From: Streptomyces antioxidans
GTDB lineage: Bacteria; Actinomycetota; Actinomycetes; Streptomycetales; Streptomycetaceae
Assembly: GCF_000968685.2 (NCBI RefSeq)
Contig: NZ_LAKD02000038.1
Span: 1-51,396, forward strand
Direction of reading: 5' to 3'
Length of the DNA stretch: 51,396 nucleotides
The notes under the pieces were generated by a model. That model ran no database searches, was not told the origin of the DNA, and was given only the letters and a program-made list of their open reading frames with translations. Every line of letters starts with the position of its first letter. Position 1 is the first letter of the stretch. The position numbers and the translations under genes are program-made. Below are positions 8,711 to 16,393 of the stretch, piece after piece.

Positions 8711-11398
8711 GTGAAGGCCATTCGTCGATTCAGCGTGCGCCCCGTCCTTCCGGAGCCCCTGCGACCGCTCAACCGGCTGGCGCGCAATCTGCGCTGGTCC
8801 TGGCATCCCGAGACCCGCGAGCTCTTCGAGTCCGTGGACCCGGAGGGATGGCGGGAGTCGGGCGGCGACCCGGTGCGGCTGCTGGGCGCCGTACCCCTCT
8901 CCCGGCTCGCGGACCTCGCCGAGGACCGCTCCTTCCTGCGCCGTCTCACGGCGGCCGCGGATGATCTGCACGACTATCTGACCGGGCCCCGGTGGTATCA
9001 GGGGCGGGCCGCCGCCGAGGACAGAGCGGGGCCGGGCCCCGTCGGGCCCGTACCCACGGTGCCCCCGGGCGAGCCCGTACCCTCCGCCCCCTCAGCAGCG
9101 CCCGCCCCCTCCGCACCACCCGCCCCCTCCGGACTGCCCGCCGCCATCGCCTACTTCTCGCCGGAGTTCGGGATCACCGCCGCACTGCCCCAGTACTCCG
9201 GCGGCCTCGGCATCCTCGCCGGTGACCACCTCAAGGCCGCCAGCGACCTCGGCGTCCCCCTGGTGGGCGTCGGACTGCTCTACCGCCACGGCTACTTCCG
9301 GCAGTCGCTCTCCCGCGACGGCTGGCAGCAGGAGCACTATCCGGTCCTGGACCCCGACGAGCTGCCGCTCACCCAGCTGTGCGGGACGGACGGACGGCCC
9401 GTACGGAGCCCGCTCACCCTGCCCGGCGGCCGTCCGCTTCGCGCCCGCGTCTGGCAGGCCCAGGTGGGCAGGGTGCCGCTGCTGCTGCTCGACTCCGACG
9501 TGGAGGAGAACGGCCACGGCGAGCGCGAGGTCACCGACCGGCTCTACGGCGGCGGCAGCGAGCACCGGCTGCTCCAGGAGATGCTGCTGGGCATCGGCGG
9601 CGTCCGCGCGCTGCGCGCGTACTGCGGGCTCACCGGCCACCCCGAACCCGAGGTGTTCCACACCAACGAGGGCCACGCCGGATTCCAGGGCCTGGAGCGC
9701 ATCCGCGAACTGATCGCCGCTGGCGCCGACTTCGACGCCGCCCATGAGGCGGTGCGGGCCGGGACCGTCTTCACCACCCACACCCCCGTCCCCGCCGGGA
9801 TCGACCGCTTCGACCGCGAGCTGGTCGCGCGCCACTTCGGCGACGGCGCCGAGCTGCCCGGGATCGAGGCCGAGCGGATCCTCGCGCTCGGCATGGAGAC
9901 GTACCCCGGCGGGGAGCCCAACCTCTTCAACATGGCCGTGATGGGGCTGCGGCTGGCCCAGCGCGCCAATGGCGTGTCCACCCTGCACGGCCGCGTCAGC
10001 CGGGAGATGTTCGCCGGGCTCTGGCCGGGCTTCGACCCCGAGGAGGTGCCCATCACCTCCGTCACCAACGGGGTGCACGCGCCCACCTGGACCGCCCCCG
10101 AGGTCACCCGGCTCGGCGCCCGCCAGTTCGGCCACCTCGGCGACTCCGAGCTGTGGGAGCTGCGCCGCACCCTGCGCAAGCGGCTGGTCGCCGAGGTCAG
10201 GCAGCGGCTGTACGCCTCCTGGCGGCAGCGCGGCGCGGGCACCGCCGAGCTCGGCTGGATCGACGGGGTGCTCGACCCCGACGTCCTCACCATCGGCTTC
10301 GCCCGCCGGGTCCCCTCCTACAAGCGGCTCACCCTCATGCTGCGCGACCGGGACCGGCTGATGGAGCTGCTGCTCCACCCCGAGCGGCCGGTCCAGATCG
10401 TCGTCGCGGGCAAGGCCCACCCGGCCGACGACGGCGGCAAGCGCCTGATCCAGGAACTGGTCCGCTTCGCCGACGACCCCCGGGTGCGCCACCGCCTGGT
10501 CTTCCTGCCCGACTACGGCATGGGCATGGCCCAGAAGCTCTACCCCGGCTGCGACGTCTGGCTCAACAACCCGCTGCGCCCGCTGGAGGCGTGCGGCACC
10601 AGCGGTATGAAGGCGGCGCTGAACGGCTGTCTCAACCTCTCCGTCCTCGACGGCTGGTGGGACGAGTGGTACGAGCCGGACTTCGGCTGGGCCGTCCCCA
10701 CCGCCGACGGCGACGCCATCGACGAGACCCGCCGCGACGACCTGGAGGCCGCCGCCCTCTACGAGCTGCTGGAGCGGCGGATCGCCCCGCGCTTCTACGA
10801 CCGCGGCCTGGACGGCCTCCCCGGCCGCTGGATCGCCATGGTCCGCCGCACCCTCACCACCCTCGGCCCCAAGGTGCTCGCGGGCCGCATGGTCCGCGAA
10901 TACGCCGAGCGCCTCTACGCCCCCGCCGCCCGCTCCCACCGTGCCCTCACCCCCGAGGCGGCCGCCGAACTGGCCGCCTGGAAGTCCCGGATCCGCGCCG
11001 CCTGGCCGGACGTCGCCGTCGACCACGTCGAGGCCCACCTCACCCCACCCGCCCCGGGCGGCGCCGCCGAACTCGGCTCGACGCTCTCCCTCCGCGTCCG
11101 GGTGCGCCTGGGCGCGCTGGACCCGGCGGACGTCGAAGTCCAGGCCGTGGCGGGCCGCGTGGACGACACCGACCGCATCACCGACGCCACCCACGTCCCG
11201 CTGAAACCCACCGCGGGCCCCGACCTCGCGGGCAGCCGCCGCTACGAGGCTCCCCTGGCCCTCAACCGCACCGGCCCCTTCGGCTACACCATCCGCGTCC
11301 TCCCCACCCACCCCCTCCTCTCCCACCCCGCGGAACCGGGCCTCATCGCCATCCCCTCGGAGACCACATCCGAAGCCGCCGGAGTCCTGATGCGCTGA
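8711..11398 (+). CDS. glgP: Glycogen/alpha-glucan phosphorylase with N-terminal DUF3417
   Basis: A GT35 enzyme that releases glucose-1-phosphate from storage glucan. The protein is 895 aa from GTG 8711 (KAIRRFSVRPVLP), matching the S. coelicolor N-terminus as I recall it; the ribosome site is weak and very close to the start. DUF3417 covers about residues 14-100. The phosphorylase domain follows, with the PLP-binding Lys634 in GTSGMKAALNG. Residues 104-140 form an almost pure Pro/Ala/Ser/Gly linker that replaces a short connection in the homologue I recall. Its neighbours on the other strand are the synthetic GlgE genes, so synthesis and breakdown are adjacent but separately transcribed. Confidence 0.94.
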   Translation: MKAIRRFSVRPVLPEPLRPLNRLARNLRWSWHPETRELFESVDPEGWRESGGDPVRLLGAVPLSRLADLAEDRSFLRRLTAAADDLHDYLTGPRWYQGRAAAEDRAGPGPVGPVPTVPPGEPVPSAPSAAPAPSAPPAPSGLPAAIAYFSPEFGITAALPQYSGGLGILAGDHLKAASDLGVPLVGVGLLYRHGYFRQSLSRDGWQQEHYPVLDPDELPLTQLCGTDGRPVRSPLTLPGGRPLRARVWQAQVGRVPLLLLDSDVEENGHGEREVTDRLYGGGSEHRLLQEMLLGIGGVRALRAYCGLTGHPEPEVFHTNEGHAGFQGLERIRELIAAGADFDAAHEAVRAGTVFTTHTPVPAGIDRFDRELVARHFGDGAELPGIEAERILALGMETYPGGEPNLFNMAVMGLRLAQRANGVSTLHGRVSREMFAGLWPGFDPEEVPITSVTNGVHAPTWTAPEVTRLGARQFGHLGDSELWELRRTLRKRLVAEVRQRLYASWRQRGAGTAELGWIDGVLDPDVLTIGFARRVPSYKRLTLMLRDRDRLMELLLHPERPVQIVVAGKAHPADDGGKRLIQELVRFADDPRVRHRLVFLPDYGMGMAQKLYPGCDVWLNNPLRPLEACGTSGMKAALNGCLNLSVLDGWWDEWYEPDFGWAVPTADGDAIDETRRDDLEAAALYELLERRIAPRFYDRGLDGLPGRWIAMVRRTLTTLGPKVLAGRMVREYAERLYAPAARSHRALTPEAAAELAAWKSRIRAAWPDVAVDHVEAHLTPPAPGGAAELGSTLSLRVRVRLGALDPADVEVQAVAGRVDDTDRITDATHVPLKPTAGPDLAGSRRYEAPLALNRTGPFGYTIRVLPTHPLLSHPAEPGLIAIPSETTSEAAGVLMR

Positions 11399-11411
11399 GC
11401 CTCCGGCGGCT
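11374..11411 (+). terminator. Hairpin overlapping the glgP stop codon
   Basis: agccgccggag (11374-11384) pairs perfectly with ctccggcggct (11401-11411); the stop codon 11396-11398 is in the loop. It is probably a factor-independent-type terminator without a U-tract, as is common in Streptomyces. Confidence 0.5.
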
Positions 11412-11454
11412 GAACTGGCGACGGAGCGCATGTGTTCGGCCGGGTTGCGCACGG

Positions 11455-12078
11455 TCATCCCTTGAGCTCGCGGAAGGCTGGGACGTCGGTCAGGAGGGCT
11501 ATGGCGTTCCACAAACGGAACTGGTCCGTGACTGCCGGGACGGCGTTGAGCACAGGACCGAAGAATGCTCGCCGCGCGCCTTCGGGGGTGACGATGGCCA
11601 GGACAGGAGTGCCGATCTCGGCGTCGATGCGGTCGACGCCGTCGTGATGGGAGGCGCGTAGCTCGGCCTCGTAGTCGGCGGACGTACCGGCTTCCGCGAG
11701 TTCGGCGGGGAGTCCGGTGCGCCGCAGTGCCTCGCCGATGTCGCCGATCCACTCTCTCTCGGTGCCGTCGGAGTCGGTCCACAGCGCGTCGTAGAACGCG
11801 CCGAGAGCGTCGTGTCCGTGCTCTGTCTGGATGGCCGCGGCGACACGGGCGGGAATCCAGAGAAAGCCGTCAGGGTCGTCCTCGGGGTCGTCTTCGCGGT
11901 GCTCGTTGAGCACCGACAGGCTCATCACTCGCCACCGCACGTCAAGCGGCACCTGGCCGGCGATCTGAGTGATCCAGCGTGCGGTGTGGCGGGTGAGCGG
12001 GCAGGCGGGGTCCAGCCAGAAGTCCACTGTCCACCCGGTCTCGACGCCAGTGTCCGTCGTCCCCACGGCGGTGCTCAT
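11455..12078 (-). CDS. DsbA-fold protein of the mycothiol-dependent nitroreductase (Rv2466c) family, lacking the second active-site Cys
   Basis: A 207-aa protein with a thioredoxin/DsbA fold. It resembles Rv2466c-type mycothiol-dependent nitroreductases: FWLDPACPLT at the N-terminus, a central helical domain (about 70-140) and the cis-Pro-type GTPVLAIVTPEG segment near 165. Family members normally have CPWC or another CxxC; here it is CPLT, so only one active-site Cys (about residue 28) remains, suggesting monothiol chemistry with mycothiol. Its start overlaps the TetR stop by four bases (ATGA), so the two are one operon. Oxidative or nitro-compound detoxification is likely but inferred. Confidence 0.8.
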   Translation of the reverse strand: MSTAVGTTDTGVETGWTVDFWLDPACPLTRHTARWITQIAGQVPLDVRWRVMSLSVLNEHREDDPEDDPDGFLWIPARVAAAIQTEHGHDALGAFYDALWTDSDGTEREWIGDIGEALRRTGLPAELAEAGTSADYEAELRASHHDGVDRIDAEIGTPVLAIVTPEGARRAFFGPVLNAVPAVTDQFRLWNAIALLTDVPAFRELKG

Positions 12079-12647
12079 GTCGGTTCACCGGCTTGGGCGG
12101 CTATGCCCCGTTCCAAGGTGCGCGTCACGGTGGCGGCGACGTCGAACTTCGCCTGCGAACCCTTCGCGACCTGCTCGAACGCGGTGTACGTGACCCCCCA
12201 GAGGACGTGCTGTATCCACTCGGCCGTGAGTTGGTCGTCGAACACGCCCTCAGCCTGTCCGCGACGGATGAGGTCGATCACCGGGTCGTGGGGTGTGGGC
12301 AGGTCGGGCTCGGCTGTGGGCACGACATCGCGCATCAGGGTCTGGTCGCCGAAGACGAACATGATCGCCTCGCTGACCGAGGCAAGGGCCGCGACCACGC
12401 GGCGCATCGCCTCCAGCGGGTGACCGGTGTCGGGCTGGGCCTCGGCGATCGCGGCACCGACGACCTCCAGCGCGTGCTCCACGGCGGCACGGACAAGCCC
12501 GTCGCGCTCGGGGAAATAGCGGTGCAGGGTCGTACGACCGACCTCTGCCGCCTCGGCGATCTCGGGCAGTGTCGCCCCCCGTTCGCTCGCCCAGGTGCGA
12601 ATGGCGGCGGTGACGATGGCCCGTTCGGTCCGGTTCTTCACACTCAC
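12075..12647 (-). CDS. TetR family transcriptional regulator
   Basis: A 190-aa repressor with an N-terminal HTH (residues about 10-55, RGATLPEIAEAAEVGRTTLHRYFPERDGL) and an all-helical ligand domain. GTG 12647 is the start. It is co-transcribed with the DsbA-fold gene downstream (4-bp overlap) and divergent from an ABC exporter pair. It therefore probably represses that exporter and itself and is released by the drug being exported. A 22-bp palindrome at 12717-12738 is a candidate operator. Confidence 0.92.
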   Translation of the reverse strand: MSVKNRTERAIVTAAIRTWASERGATLPEIAEAAEVGRTTLHRYFPERDGLVRAAVEHALEVVGAAIAEAQPDTGHPLEAMRRVVAALASVSEAIMFVFGDQTLMRDVVPTAEPDLPTPHDPVIDLIRRGQAEGVFDDQLTAEWIQHVLWGVTYTAFEQVAKGSQAKFDVAATVTRTLERGIAAQAGEPT

Positions 12648-12716
12648 GCCCCCACGGTATCAACAACGCCCACTTAAGGTTCTCGACACTCGCTTGTGGA
12701 AGTGTAGAGTTCCATT

Positions 12717-12738
12717 CTGGATGCCCTAGAGTCCAGAT
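12717..12738. promoter_or_regulatory. Candidate TetR operator between the regulator and ABC exporter
   Basis: tctgga (12717-12722) and tccaga (12733-12738) are perfect inverted half-sites with a ten-base spacer. They lie 16 bp upstream of the ABC gene start in the 107-bp divergent region. The size and position fit TetR-family operators. Confidence 0.4.
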
Positions 12739-12754
12739 AGTGAGTGGAGAGCAG

Positions 12755-13756
12755 ATGATCCGGGCCGAGGGACTGCGCAAGACCTTCACGGCGGACAAGG
12801 AGACGATCGAGGCGGTGCGCGATGTCAGCTTCGACGTCGCCGCCGGGGAGGTGGTGGCGCTGCTGGGACCGAACGGGGCGGGCAAGTCCACCATGCTGCG
12901 GATGCTGACCACGCTGCTGCCGCCCACGGCCGGCAGTGTGCACATCGCGGGCCACGACGCGATCCGGGAACCGGGCCGGGTGCGCGAGGCGATCGGCTAC
13001 GTGGGCCAGAAGAACGCCTCCGGTGAGAACCACCGCATACGCGACGAACTCATCACCCAGGGCCGCTGCTACGGACTGAAAACCCGCCACGCGCGCCACC
13101 GGGCCGATGAGGTGCTGGAGGTCCTGGGCATCGGCGACCTGGCCGCGCGCAACCCCGGCACGCTTTCGGGCGGTCAGCGACGCCGTGTCGACATCGCCCT
13201 GGGTCTCATCCACAACCCCCACGTGCTCTTCCTCGACGAACCCTCCACCGGCCTCGACCCACAGAGCCGGGCCGGTCTGTGGGACCAGATACAACTCCTG
13301 CGCCGCGAGTACGGCATCACGATCCTGCTGACCACCCACTACCTCGACGAGGCCGACCACATGGCCGAGCGCATCGTGATCGTCGACCGCGGCGAGGTCA
13401 TCGCCAACGGCACCGCGGACGCCCTGAAAGCCAGCCTTGCCGGTGACTGGATGCAGATCACCACCTCCGACGCCGAGACCGCACGGGCAGCCGCGCGTCT
13501 CGCCGGTCGGATGGCGGGAGCTTCCGAGGTCACCACGGACGGTCAGAGCGTGCGGGTACGGATCGTCGGCGCCGAAGCCGCGCTGCCCGCCTTCCTACGG
13601 CTCCTGGACCACGACTCCATCACGGTTACCCGCGCCAGCGTGGGTCGCCCCTCCCTGGACGACGTGTTCCTCAATCTCACCGGGCGCCCGCTCGAAGAAT
13701 CGGGCGGTGCCACCGCGACCACCACCGACGAGCCGATCGGAGCGACCCATGCCTAA
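12755..13756 (+). CDS. ABC exporter ATP-binding protein, DrrA-like
   Basis: A 333-aa nucleotide-binding subunit of a drug-type ABC-2 exporter. I chose ATG 12755 because GGAGA lies just upstream; an in-frame GTG at 12740 overlaps that site. The motifs are complete: Walker A GPNGAGKST (about residue 40), signature LSGGQRRRVDIAL, Walker B VLFLDEPSTGLD and the H-loop in TTHYLDEAD. The C-terminal extension of roughly 90 residues after the NBD is the DrrA-type regulatory domain. It overlaps the permease gene by eight bases, so the two are translationally coupled. Confidence 0.93.
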   Translation: MIRAEGLRKTFTADKETIEAVRDVSFDVAAGEVVALLGPNGAGKSTMLRMLTTLLPPTAGSVHIAGHDAIREPGRVREAIGYVGQKNASGENHRIRDELITQGRCYGLKTRHARHRADEVLEVLGIGDLAARNPGTLSGGQRRRVDIALGLIHNPHVLFLDEPSTGLDPQSRAGLWDQIQLLRREYGITILLTTHYLDEADHMAERIVIVDRGEVIANGTADALKASLAGDWMQITTSDAETARAAARLAGRMAGASEVTTDGQSVRVRIVGAEAALPAFLRLLDHDSITVTRASVGRPSLDDVFLNLTGRPLEESGGATATTTDEPIGATHA

Positions 13757-14510
13757 GCTCATCCGCGACACCACCACCGTGTTCTCCCGCGAGATGGCGC
13801 CAGAGATCCGTTCCCCCATCAGCATCCTCTTCACCATGGGGCAGCCCCTCCTGTTCTTGGTGCTGTTCGGCCCGATGCTCGTCGGCACCGGGGCCGACCT
13901 GGCAGGAGACGGCGACGTCTGGCAGTGGTTCGTTCCCGGCATCCTCGTGATGATGTGCCTCATGGGGCCGCTCTCAGCCGGTCACAGCATGCTCAGCGAA
14001 CTCAACGGCGGGCAGCTGGAGCGCTTCCTCGTCACCCCCATCAGCCGCACCTCGATCATCCTCGGCCGCACCGGCAAGGACACCGTCACCCTGTTCGCCC
14101 AAGCGATCATCCTCACCGCCGTCGCCATCCCGCTGGGCATGCGCCTCCACCTGCCCGGAGCTCTCTTGACCATGGCGCTGCTGATCGTCATGGCCACCGG
14201 ACTCAGCGCCCTGTCCTACGTCCTGGCGATCGCCTCGGTGCCCAGCGGGAGCCTGTTCTGGATCGTCACCCAGATGCTCGTCTTCCCGATCACGCTCCTT
14301 TCGGGCATCCTGCTCCCCGTCGACGCTGGACCCGGCTGGCTCAGCACGATCGCCGCGATCAACCCCATCACCTACATCGTCGACGGCGCCCGCGCCCTGT
14401 TCATCGGCGACTTCCTCAACGCCTCCGTCCTCTGCGGCGTCATCGCAGCCACAGCGATCGCCATCGTCGGCCTGACGTTCTCCACCCGTGCCATGAACCG
14501 CGGAATCTGA
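13749..14510 (+). CDS. ABC-2 type exporter permease, DrrB-like
   Basis: A 253-aa membrane partner of the preceding ATPase. Six hydrophobic segments are visible (around residues 25-48, 62-80, 108-130, 140-165, 172-195 and 225-247), with the ABC-2 signature region FPITLLSGILLPVDAGPGW near 185-205. It likely exports a hydrophobic compound; the substrate is unknown. No antibiotic biosynthesis genes are nearby, so a resistance or detoxification role under the divergent TetR is the simplest reading. Confidence 0.92.
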   Translation: MPKLIRDTTTVFSREMAPEIRSPISILFTMGQPLLFLVLFGPMLVGTGADLAGDGDVWQWFVPGILVMMCLMGPLSAGHSMLSELNGGQLERFLVTPISRTSIILGRTGKDTVTLFAQAIILTAVAIPLGMRLHLPGALLTMALLIVMATGLSALSYVLAIASVPSGSLFWIVTQMLVFPITLLSGILLPVDAGPGWLSTIAAINPITYIVDGARALFIGDFLNASVLCGVIAATAIAIVGLTFSTRAMNRGI

Positions 14511-14529
14511 CGGAGCTCGAGCTTCCTGA

Positions 14530-14845
14530 TCAGAGACGGCGCGCCGCGACGACCGCCGAACTGCCTGGCGTGGTGAGTATTTCGGTGGCGTCCAGGGCTG
14601 GATGCGTGAGGTAGAAGACGCGGAGCTCATCCACTTCGCCGTCGAAACGAGGCGGCCAATGGGGCGAGGGGGTGAAGTCGTCCAGGATCAGAAGGCCACC
14701 GGGAGCAAGCAGCTCGACGACCCCCTCGGGGTCATCACGCTTGCCACCGCCGTCGCAGAAGAAGACATCGAAGGGTGCGTGCCGCTCAAGAAGCCGCCAG
14801 TCTCCGGCCAGAACCCTGACGCGGTCGTCCCTGAGCACGCCACGG
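14530..14845 (-). pseudogene. C-terminal remnant of a class I SAM-dependent O-methyltransferase
   Basis: About 105 residues of an O-methyltransferase survive: VRVLAGDWRLL, APFDVFFCDGGGKRDDP, LLAPGGLLILDDFTP and the terminal PGSSAVVAARRL. These correspond to strands beta4-beta7. The SAM-binding glycine loop and everything before it are missing. The frame stays open to 15183, but that upstream part is only the antisense of the neighbouring DUF5753 remnant, so a caller might annotate a chimeric 217-aa protein. The junction is near 14845. Confidence 0.75.
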
Positions 14846-15367
14846 CACTGGTGCTGGCCACCGTGCTCCACGTTCCCGGTTTGCTGCAGACTGTTGATCA
14901 CGCTCGGGCGATCTTCGCAGAGGGCGTGCCCCCACTTCCGCCGCCCGATGTGGAAGACCGCGTTTCGTACCGCATCAAGCGTCAGCGGGTTCTCTATGGC
15001 GACGGGACCACGCCTTGCAAGGCCGTGATCCACGAGGCTGCCCTGCGCATGCGCTTCGGTGGCCCGCACACGTCCCGTGCGCAGCTTCAGCATTTGCTCG
15101 ACATGAGCGAACTGGAGCACATCACCATCCGGGTGGTCCCGTTCAGTAACGGGGACGTTCGCAGGTTCCGGCCAGTCGATCAACTACTTCTCGGGCCCCG
15201 TGCCCCAACTCGACACGGTCTTGTTGGAGCAGGCTCATGGCTCGCTTCTGCTCGATGCCCAAGCTCAGCTGGAGAAGTACCGCTTGGTGATCGGCAAGAT
15301 GGAAGCCATCGCACTCAAGCAGGAGGAGTCCCGCGACTTCATCCACGGACTCATTCGCGAACTCTGA
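14846..15367 (+). pseudogene. Truncated and frameshifted DUF5753 (Scr1-type) regulator
   Basis: The C-terminal DUF5753 domain of an XRE-family regulator is recognisable: HVPGLLQTVDHARAIF, PDVEDRVSYRIKRQRVL, EAALRMRFGG and HITIRVVPFSNGD. The N-terminal HTH is absent, cut at about 14846, where a methyltransferase remnant begins on the other strand. After base 15156 the frame shifts: one extra base near 15157 moves the reading to a frame giving FAGSGQSINYFSGPVPQLD and ending LIREL at TGA 15365-15367. This regulator is therefore broken twice. The DUF397 gene follows 13 bp later. Confidence 0.8.
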
Positions 15368-15380
15368 CAAGGAGCGACAC

Positions 15381-15578
15381 ATGGCACCGGTCCCTTGGCG
15401 ACAGTCTTCGTACTGTCAGGAATCAGCCTCGTGCGTGAACCTCGCGGTGGGGGAGCGCGACACAATAATGCTCCGCGAGAGCGAACACCCAGAGGTCATA
15501 CTCTCAACCACCCGCACGCGTCTGAGAACCTTCATACGCGCTGCCAGGGCGGGGCAGTTCGATCACATCACCGAGTGA
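15381..15578 (+). CDS. DUF397 domain protein (Scr2-type)
   Basis: A complete 65-aa DUF397 protein: WRQSSYCQESASCVNLAV at the start, IMLRESEHPEVILS in the middle and FIRAARAGQFDHITE at the end. It starts at ATG 15381 with AAGGAG eight bases upstream. DUF397 genes normally follow a DUF5753/XRE gene; that pair has been described in S. coelicolor as Scr1/Scr2, with toxin-antitoxin-like behaviour. Here the regulator directly upstream is broken, while this reading frame is intact. Confidence 0.88.
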   Translation: MAPVPWRQSSYCQESASCVNLAVGERDTIMLRESEHPEVILSTTRTRLRTFIRAARAGQFDHITE

Positions 15579-15681
15579 CAGTGCGGTACGGATTTCCTGT
15601 TCTGGAAACATGGATGTCTTGCGCACCAGCTGCGGCGGTCGCGAGTATCGACACGACACAGCAGAGACCAGGAGGGGATTG

Positions 15682-15885
15682 ATGAAGGTATCGATGCTCG
15701 TCAGTACGTGCGACATCAAGGATCGCCCGACCATCTACGCCACGGACCGGGACACCCTCCTTGTGCAAGGTGAGGTGCCCGTTGATCACGGGCTGGAGAT
15801 TCCCGCGAACGAGGGCATCGTGGAGATCCCGACGCAGCTTCTCCTCGACCTCATTCGGAAGGCGCTTCGTGACCAGCTCGTCTAA
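15682..15885 (+). CDS. Small protein of unknown function, coupled to a DUF6879 gene
   Basis: A 67-aa acidic protein (MKVSMLVSTCDIKDRPTIYA...) from ATG 15682, with GGAGGGG seven bases upstream. I do not recognise a domain. The sequence suggests mixed alpha/beta with no signal or membrane segment. Its stop overlaps the DUF6879 start region by 17 bases, so the two proteins are probably made together. Similar small genes are often seen beside DUF6879 in Streptomyces. Confidence 0.7.
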   Translation: MKVSMLVSTCDIKDRPTIYATDRDTLLVQGEVPVDHGLEIPANEGIVEIPTQLLLDLIRKALRDQLV

Positions 15886-16393
15886 GAGCCTCGGTGAGCT
15901 GTTCGACGCCTTCGAACGCGAGGCGTTCCGGCTAGAGACGTTGGACGACTACAGCGGATCGGGCAACTCGGACGTGTACCTGCGGTTTCTCGCGGGGGAA
16001 GCGTGCCCCGAGGGCTACAACGCCGAGTGGGTGGCGGAACTCCGGTCCCATACGGGCAACGGGAAGCGCGTCTACCGGGTGCACATTCTCTCGCGTCCCC
16101 TCACGCCGTACCTTCGGTTCGAGCTTGGTTGGGGATATCTCACGAACCAGGCCGGTGGTGAAGAGTTCTTCATTCTCGACACTACGGACACGAGCAACCC
16201 ACTCGACGGCGTAGGGGATTTCTGGCTTTTCGACAGCATCGTACCCGTCGCCATGTACTACGACGCTGCGGGAGTGGTTACCGGGCGGGAAACGTTGACC
16301 AGTAGCCGTGCCTCTGAGTTCATCGAGTACCGGGACATGGCGCTGGCCCACGCGGAGCCCTTCTCGGAATGGTGGGCGAAGCACGGGGAGTGA
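15869..16393 (+). CDS. DUF6879 family protein
   Basis: A 174-aa protein from GTG 15869 (VTSSSKSLGELFDAFEREAFRLETLDDY), inside the end of the preceding gene and preceded by GGAAGG. Family features are the N-terminal LFDAFEREAFRLE helix, the central RVHILSRPLTPYLRFELGWGY and the C-terminal EWWAKHG. The family has no established function but usually accompanies XRE/DUF5753 regulators. Here it ends in a GTGA overlap with such a regulator. It is cytoplasmic by sequence. Confidence 0.85.
   Translation: MTSSSKSLGELFDAFEREAFRLETLDDYSGSGNSDVYLRFLAGEACPEGYNAEWVAELRSHTGNGKRVYRVHILSRPLTPYLRFELGWGYLTNQAGGEEFFILDTTDTSNPLDGVGDFWLFDSIVPVAMYYDAAGVVTGRETLTSSRASEFIEYRDMALAHAEPFSEWWAKHGE

Noticed and set aside
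9092..11782. Minus-strand open frame of 896 codons opposite glgP
   Set aside because: It is a shadow of glgP with repetitive Gly/Val/Asp content and no recognisable fold.
14530..15183. A complete 217-aa methyltransferase
   Set aside because: Only the C-terminal ~105 residues match a methyltransferase; the rest is antisense to a DUF5753 domain that matches well on the plus strand.
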